A program made the position numbers and the translations under genes. Below the pieces are notes generated by a model, which was given only the letters and a program-made list of their open reading frames with translations, made no database searches and was not told where the DNA came from. From Paramacrobiotus richtersi (lineage: Eukaryota; Tardigrada; Eutardigrada; Parachela; Macrobiotidae), in NCBI GenBank assembly GCA_034698045.1, contig JAQGAU010000875.1, positions 1 to 22,999 on the forward strand: 22,999 nt of DNA, given 5' to 3'. Of the stretch, positions 18,434 through 22,999 are shown one piece after another (position 1 is the stretch's first letter; every line of letters begins with the position of its first letter).

Positions 18434-18694
18434 CTGATCCACCATTCGTTCCTGGATGATCGCGGAAACCCTTGGCCGCTGAAGCGTTGTGCACTTAGCG
18501 CCTACTTTGTTGAACTTGTTCAGTTTGTTGGGAGAAAAATTCGAGAGTCTACAGGCGAAGACAGGCCTACTGCATTTATCAAACAGCGCATTAATCTAGC
18601 GGTTGTTAAAGGCAATGCAGCCAGGGTTCTCAGCCGGATCTCAGCCTGTTCTAAAACGTGCGATAATGATTTTGGATCTTTCTTCAACATTTGA
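18434..18694 (+). CDS. Candidate exon, 87 open codons without ATG
   Basis: The frame from 18434 to a TGA at 18692 is free of stops and looks coding: LKRCALSAYFVELVQFVGRK, then FIKQRINLAVVKGNAARVL. It has no Met at its start, consistent with an internal exon. An acceptor TTAG at 18497-18498 would start it at 18499. No convincing donor is visible near its end. The F-x-x-R-I-x-x-A-x-x-x-GNAA-x-VL pattern looks structured, but I cannot name its family. It lies 215 bases before the well-supported exon at 18909. Confidence 0.35.
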   Translation: MIHHSFLDDRGNPWPLKRCALSAYFVELVQFVGRKIRESTGEDRPTAFIKQRINLAVVKGNAARVLSRISACSKTCDNDFGSFFNI

Positions 18695-18908
18695 ATGTTT
18701 TGTGACTTTCAGTAGTGTCACGCGCGCACGATTTTGGTAACTGATGCAGATCTTATTAAAGTAGCATTCGAACATTTGTAAACCGTAAAAGTTATCCAAA
18801 CGGATAAGTAAATGCCGCTCCAGAAAACGGCCTCTGCCGGCTATATAATTATAGTGCGGCAGCCATTTTCCCCATTTATGCGCAGATTTGTTTTGGATCG
18901 TTTTACAG

Positions 18909-19096
18909 TCATTACATGATTCTGAGGAAAGCGCACCTTACCGAGAGGAGTACGGATGCACTTTCATAAATAGCTGCACCGAAAAAGAATGGAAACTTGC
19001 GTTCACTTTGGAGATAGTAGAGCGCGTCGAGGGAATGGGAAAAGAGCCCAGGTTGATGTGTCTCATGCGTCACAAAGACGAGCCGGATGTAGACTA
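18909..19096 (+). CDS. P-loop gene, exon a
   Basis: It is preceded by a pyrimidine-rich acceptor (ttggatcgttttacag, AG at 18907-18908) and followed by donor GTAAGA at 19097. The frame encodes SLHDSEESAPYREEYGC, then EKEWKLAFTLEIVERVEGMG and LMCLMRHKDEPDVD, ending with two bases (TA) of a split codon. The intron 19097-19154 (58 bases) ends ttctaaattgcag. Joining restores a Tyr codon and continues directly in the next open frame, a phase match that chance would give one time in three. No domain is recognised in this part. Confidence 0.55.
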
Positions 19097-19154
19097 GTAA
19101 GAGATATCCGCACAGACGATTGTACCTCGTGCACTTATGAATTCTAAATTGCAG

Positions 19155-19313
19155 CAAGGTGTTTATCCGTAATTCTGCATGGCTCAAATGCTCTAAACTC
19201 ATCGAAGACGTTCAGTGCGGATTTGGCCACGGTTGGTGTCCGCCGACGTTTGTAAAATTTACCGACCGGCAGCTGATGGATTACGCAGCGTGGAAGTACG
19301 AAGAATTTATCAG
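19155..19313 (+). CDS. P-loop gene, exon b
   Basis: It continues from exon a as KVFIRNSAWLKCSKLIEDV, then GFGHGWCPPTFVKFT and LMDYAAWKYEEFI. The run is rich in aromatic and Cys residues and reads like a folded protein. The donor CAG|GTGAGC at 19314 is strong, two bases into a codon. The first acceptor, AG at 19349-19350, makes a 37-base intron and leads to a frame stopping at 19466-19468. A frame with 100 open codons in another phase covers the same bases, so the continuation is ambiguous. Confidence 0.55.
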
Positions 19314-19350
19314 GTGAGCGATGTTTACCTAAGACACCTTTCGCATTTAG

Positions 19351-19616
19351 GATCAGGCCCCTTCCCGTTTATAGCTTACCGTATAGAGCCGTGCAGTTTT
19401 TTTGCATGGAACGTTTCAGATATACCAATGCACGTTGTTTTCATAACCTTACAAAGACATCATGGTGGTGAGCTCCAATTTCACGAGAGCTTGTTGCGTC
19501 GTCAGTCGTCCCACGCTGTTGCGCTCGACACATCTCACACCGCACAGCCTGGTCTGAGATTAATGAAGTACCAAGCTCTCGCAATTGTGGAGCACAACGC
19601 AATGATGTTCGCGAAA
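19351..19616 (+). CDS. P-loop gene, exon c (frame uncertain)
   Basis: Two readings compete. The frame reached by the 37-base intron encodes LPVYSLPYRAVQFFCMERF and stops at 19468 unless another intron (donor GTGAGC at 19468) intervenes. The other frame runs without stop from 19215 to 19641 and encodes FIAYRIEPCSFFAW, then HVVFITLQRHHGGE, SSHAVALDTSHTAQPGL, and KYQALAIVEHNAMMFAK. It then meets a GTAATT donor at 19617 in the phase of the next exon. I favour the longer frame for the second half. A one-base frameshift, a very small intron or an assembly error near 19314-19350 would reconcile them. Confidence 0.4.
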
Positions 19617-19649
19617 GTAATTTTGTTGCATTGGTTCGCTTAAAGCAAG

Positions 19650-19929
19650 CGCGGAACCGGACCAACGTGCAAAGTTTCCGTCACCTTCCTTGGGTTGCAA
19701 AAAGACCGTCGGACGTGGATTTTGGGCCCATCGCACTTTTACTGCGCAGGGGAAGCTGTCGTGGACAAATGCGAGCCAGAAAGCACAGACTACATCTGGA
19801 CACCAAGAACATCCCTACTGTTCGAAAACGGATTCGCTCCATACGGCGGAAGAAAGCCCGACATTTTAAATGGCGTTTTGAAAGCCTGGCTTCCTGAAAA
19901 TACATTTTGCAAATATCTACTAATGTGCG
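19650..19929 (+). CDS. P-loop gene, exon d
   Basis: The frame opens after a TAA at 19641 and encodes VSVTFLGLQKDRRTWILG, then STDYIWTPRTSLLFENGF and ILNGVLKAWLPENTFCKYLL. The start is uncertain: an AG at 19648-19649 fits the phase of the preceding exon but implies a 33-base intron. The donor is clear, G|GTAAAT at 19930, one base into a Gly codon. It forms the region just before the ATPase domain. Confidence 0.55.
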
Positions 19930-19999
19930 GTAAATAATTAAGGCATGCTGCTGAAATACGAAATTTGATACAAATGTGCCTCTATTATATATCTTCCAG
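19930..19999 (+). other. Intron between exons d and e (70 bases)
   Basis: It starts GTAAATAATTAAG and ends tatatatcttccAG. The phase on both sides agrees (one base before, two after, giving Gly), and the joined frame runs straight into the Walker A exon. It is the best-supported intron in the window. Confidence 0.75.
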
Positions 20000-20393
20000 G
20001 GCACACGTTGCTCAGCCTGCTATATATTCAGCTGTCGCCGAAGGTTCATGGAATACCAGGATGCACAGTTGTTGGCAAGTCACATACTGGTAAAACGCTG
20101 TTGTCCAAGTGCTCGACATCGCATATCAGTCAAAACATGGAACTTTCCCATCTCGGGGATATAACTACCGCTGCGGTTCGCGCGAGATGGAAAGAGACGA
20201 ACCTCCCAGCTGTTATTCACGACATGAAAGATTCCCAAAAGGTAGCGGAGCTTTTGGAGGACCACTATGAAGAAAAGCAATATGCTACATATCGCACTCG
20301 ACACAGCGGTTCGACGCCTACGAGCTCAGTTCTGATAACCATGAACTACGACGTTTTTCGGCGCATGTCAAAGAAGTGCTCCGGTGACTACAA
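20000..20393 (+). CDS. P-loop gene, exon e: ATPase core (Walker A, Walker B, motif C-like)
   Basis: This exon holds a P-loop ATPase core. The domain opens with an amphipathic stretch (HTLLSLLYIQL), then the Walker A strand and loop VVGKSHTGKT (20068-20097). About 35 residues later come DITTAAVRARW and the Walker B strand LPAVIHDM (20203-20226; acidic Asp after His). After 33 more residues a strand with a polar end, TSSVLITMNYD (20320-20355), follows; its Asn is in the place of sensor 1 or motif C. This spacing suits SF3-type or other helicase/primase-associated ATPases, and the DITTAA-then-LPAVIHD arrangement recalls uncharacterised animal ATPases; I cannot decide between them. The donor CAA|GTAAGT (20394) is near consensus, so the TAA in GTAAGT is not the protein end. 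Confidence 0.7.
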
Positions 20394-20932
20394 GTAAGTC
20401 TGAGCGTGGTACGATATAGCATACCATATCATACCACGGTCTGAGTGTGGCTTCAGGTAGCCATAGGTCTCGCATTCTGTTCCCGTCAGATATCAAGGCC
20501 CACAAATATCTTAAGCAGAGCTCGATAAATAGACGCTGCAAGTAAATCAACTTCCACATGTTGAACCAAGCAATGACATGCAATTACGTAGCTGTTGACA
20601 ATAAAAGTGCACCACTGCTCATTTTCACAATGGTAAGTTGACAGCCATAACTCCAGTAGAGACTCCGAAATAAGCATCTGCGCGGAATTCACTTCGGCTG
20701 TCAAAGCTGTCAGCATATAATGATTGTGCAGTGACAGTTATAACCAGCTTCGCTATAAGTACTAGGCAACCACAGGCCTAACAGTTGTAAACAGGTACAG
20801 TATTTGCCATCAAACTCGAGGCAAAAATTAGAGCAGAAACCGAATTCAACTATTGAGATTTCCAGTTTATGGTCTGCTTTTGTGCAGTTCTTGCTTCTTC
20901 CAACCATAAATAAATGTGGCTGATTTTTTCAG
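20394..20932 (+). other. Probable last intron of the P-loop gene
   Basis: Donor GTAAGT at 20394 and acceptor tgattttttcag ending at 20932 agree in phase. It contains a perfect-looking 13-bp hairpin near its start (20405-20438). Frames inside are short and without motifs. Confidence 0.45.
20405..20438. repeat. Hairpin inside the last intron of the P-loop gene
   Basis: The arms cgtggtacgatat (20405-20417) and atatcataccacg (20426-20438) pair at 12 of 13 positions around an 8-base loop. It starts 11 bases after the donor site and could affect splicing or be a small inverted-repeat relic. Confidence 0.7.
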
Positions 20933-20966
20933 ACCTCACACAGCGTCAGGGCTAGTTTTTATGTAA
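20933..20966 (+). CDS. P-loop gene, possible terminal exon
   Basis: After the strong acceptor the joined frame gives Lys then PHTASGLVFM and TAA at 20964-20966. It is very short, so a later exon is possible. The support is the acceptor quality and phase only. Confidence 0.35.
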
Positions 20967-22400
20967 TGCATAAGTATCGTAAAACCACAACATCCGCGAA
21001 TCTGTAAACATTGCACTTGCTTCCGTTAATGTCCGGCTGCTCATGAAGCAAGGCAGAGCAACGGAGGCTGTGTGGAGGAACAGAGAGCTCTCGGCTAGGA
21101 CAGGAGCTCCGGAAACGCACGGTTTCGTGCGTGTACCGGTTTTCCGTCCTTACGCCTTGATACCTTTTTATTTGCGTGAGCTAAATACGGAAGAAACACA
21201 GGAAAGAACAACAGATGTGAGAGGCGGGCGGTAAAGTCTGAACTGATCTACCACTGGCCCGAGAAAAATGCAACAAAAATTGTGCACGATCTGACTGAAA
21301 GCGCTGAGCCGTGTTAGAGCGAAGGAATTTCAACTAAGAACAACGCTGTAGGCGGGGCAAACATTAACGAAAATTGAATAATTTTTAATTGGATATTACA
21401 ATTTGTAATAGCCACAACATCAGTTATTCACGATGGCTAGAAATACGCTTGTGCGCGTAACGTGCGGTTGTTGTGCAACAGCCGCGAGCAGTCTAAACAC
21501 ATTTTCCTATTAAGCAATTCAGCGTTTCGGCAAACCTTGGTCATCCAAACTTAGCAAAGCATGATCATTTATTGGTCTACCGTAGTCGAGGAAACCATAC
21601 CAGAAAAAAGCGATTCGATTAGCCGCAAATCTTTTTTCGATCAAAACATGGAACTGGGCTTGTAATCAACTGAGTGTTTCCGCGCATACTTTACGAAGAC
21701 CACTTGTTGGGCAGCTTTCTCGGGTTTTCAACAGTACTTTCTCAGAACTTCCTTTAACAACAATACAGCAGTCTTGTAACAAACGTCAGTCGTTCCACCA
21801 GCCAAGTGCACAGGTCAGGAAAGGTTTACAATCGTCCGCTGCCTCTATTTTTTCTTTCCAAAAGCCGACTCGGTAGCAGCACCTTTCGCAAAGTCGGCAA
21901 GACACGAGTCACACACAGTATTGCGTAGTGAACAGTCCGCACAAACGGTCGTTCACCACAGCGGTCGTTGAAGACGTTATGGCTCCATGGTGATGTTGGC
22001 CATCTAATCGCATGCACTTTTCTGGTTCCGGATAAGCTTAAACGCCTGCGGTCCTGAGCGATCGCAGCCCTACATCGTCAAGTCAGCTTTGACGTAATTT
22101 CCGTAGACCAGGAGGCTTCTTACCTGACATCCCATGTAAACTAATGTAGTTTCCCGTTCACAACTTTCTTCCCGTGACAGTTCCATAATAGTCGCAACTG
22201 TGACGGTCCATGATCCCTTCCTCAAGCCACACACCAACAGGTATTCCGAAAGATTGATCGTCCAATGGTAGGACGATTTTAAGGGGGAGCAGAGGACCAG
22301 CTGCTCCTCCCTGGACTTTAAAAGGTCGTAAAAAAGGAGAAGGTGGGAGTATTGGAAAATATTCTGGTAATATTTTCGGTGTACAGAACAAGGACTCTAA
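20967..22400. other. Stretch without a recognised gene
   Basis: Only frames below 80 codons, with no motif. A short GC-rich inverted pair (gggggagcag near 22275 with ctgctcctccc near 22292) is the only local structure noted. Confidence 0.45.
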
Positions 22401-22424
22401 CTGACTTTAAGCTCGCAAAACTCA

Positions 22425-22615
22425 AAATTTTTCGCTCTACGCGCGAATTGTTTGCCCATCCGTTAACTGCGCAAGGACAGACACTGGGTTTCCGCTTAAA
22501 TCCGGTGGTTTAATGAACTTTCCAACTAATACAAGCCAAAAATCTAACAAATTTCCGCGCTTCGCGCGGTTTTTTTCGCATTTGTTCCACATTTTTTCGC
22601 TCGGCGCGCAGAACT
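22425..22615. repeat. Three copies of a T-run plus cgct-cgcgc word
   Basis: Words tttttcgctctacgcgcg (about 22428), ccgcgcttcgcgcggttttttt (about 22556) and ttttttcgctcggcgcgc (about 22594) recur within 190 bases. The middle one is a perfect hairpin, CCGCGC-TTC-GCGCGG, followed by T. They look like scattered copies of a small GC-rich repeat. Confidence 0.5.
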
Positions 22616-22870
22616 TTGGACCTACAAAATGTTAAGAGTATCGTGCACCCCCATGCCATTCTGACTGGATTCGCCACTGGTCCAACCAGCACCACCGAGC
22701 TATTTTTACGGCAAATTATGGGATAGCATTTATCCAACAAACGGCGTATGTTGTGCTAATTATCCGTAGGTGCGCAGCAGATCAAGTGTAATGACCGGTC
22801 CCATTCCATAATTGCACAATACCCGGGTCCCAGACTGGTTTATCGCAGGCTCAGTTTTGGGCACATGTGT

Positions 22871-22978
22871 AACCGCTAAAACCGTCCGGACGGAAAACCT
22901 GTCTGCCGGACACTTTTCCCCCGCAACCGCTAAAACCGTCCGGAGGGCCGAAAAAACGTCCGCCGTAAGTTTTGCCCA
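22871..22978. repeat. Tandem duplication of a 54-bp unit
   Basis: Unit 1 (22871-22924) and unit 2 (22925-22978) both start aaccgctaaaaccgtccgga and end with cacttttccc or taagttttgccc. The 20-base start is identical and the remainder is diverged with small gaps. More copies may follow outside the window. Confidence 0.75.
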
Positions 22979-22999
22979 CCCACAATTTTTATTGCTGAA

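Noticed and set aside
22556..22580. Hairpin CCGCGC-TTC-GCGCGG followed by T run, like a rho-independent terminator
   Set aside because: The window is eukaryotic, there is no gene ending there, and similar words recur nearby as a repeat.

Overview
The window is eukaryotic nuclear DNA, most likely from an animal. The evidence is a spliced gene with GT...AG introns whose phases match, AATAAA signals, decayed LINE, Ty3/gypsy and tyrosine-recombinase retroelements, a pogo-type TA-flanked element and SINE-like tRNA-derived modules. No operon, bacterial gene, CRISPR array or rRNA gene is visible. The species cannot be named from the sequence alone.

Layout. 1-640 is AT-rich and non-coding, ending in a short ttcaattcag repeat. 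About 760-1902 is the 3' half of a jockey/CR1-like LINE on the + strand, dead through stops and frameshifts. 2121-3000 is a non-autonomous TIR element with 102-104-bp TIRs and an apparent 8-bp duplication TAATATTA. It contains two tRNA-like modules on the - strand and an (ATT)n tract. About 3128-4181 holds an intact 269-codon frame for a probable PD-(D/E)XK nuclease of the Crinkler/RHS type, with AATAAA at 4716. 4812-5703 is a broken Ty3/gypsy pol piece on the - strand (end of RT, RNase H, start of integrase). 5704-7600 has no recognisable gene. 7639-9137 is a decayed DIRS/Ngaro-like element with a CCHC gag and a frameshifted tyrosine recombinase but no RT between them.

9138-15700 is non-coding and rich in small repeats. 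It contains a 15-bp minisatellite in three blocks, two of them inverted and 2.4 kb apart like a foldback element. It also contains a strong nested hairpin near 10765, ACCGTAC repeats near 10864, and a four-copy repeat containing the word ctatatactcagcgaaac. 15727-16395 is a pogo/Tigger-like MITE. About 17989-20964 is a + strand multi-exon gene, best supported from 18909 on. Its conserved part is a P-loop ATPase domain with Walker A, Walker B and a sensor/motif-C-like strand, and it looks like a helicase-type module of unknown role. 21000-22999 is again non-coding, ending in a tandem 54-bp duplication.

The two stretches most likely to encode working proteins are the nuclease-like ORF and the spliced P-loop gene. 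Both stand among mobile-element debris and could themselves be mobile-element genes. No functional link between them is shown.
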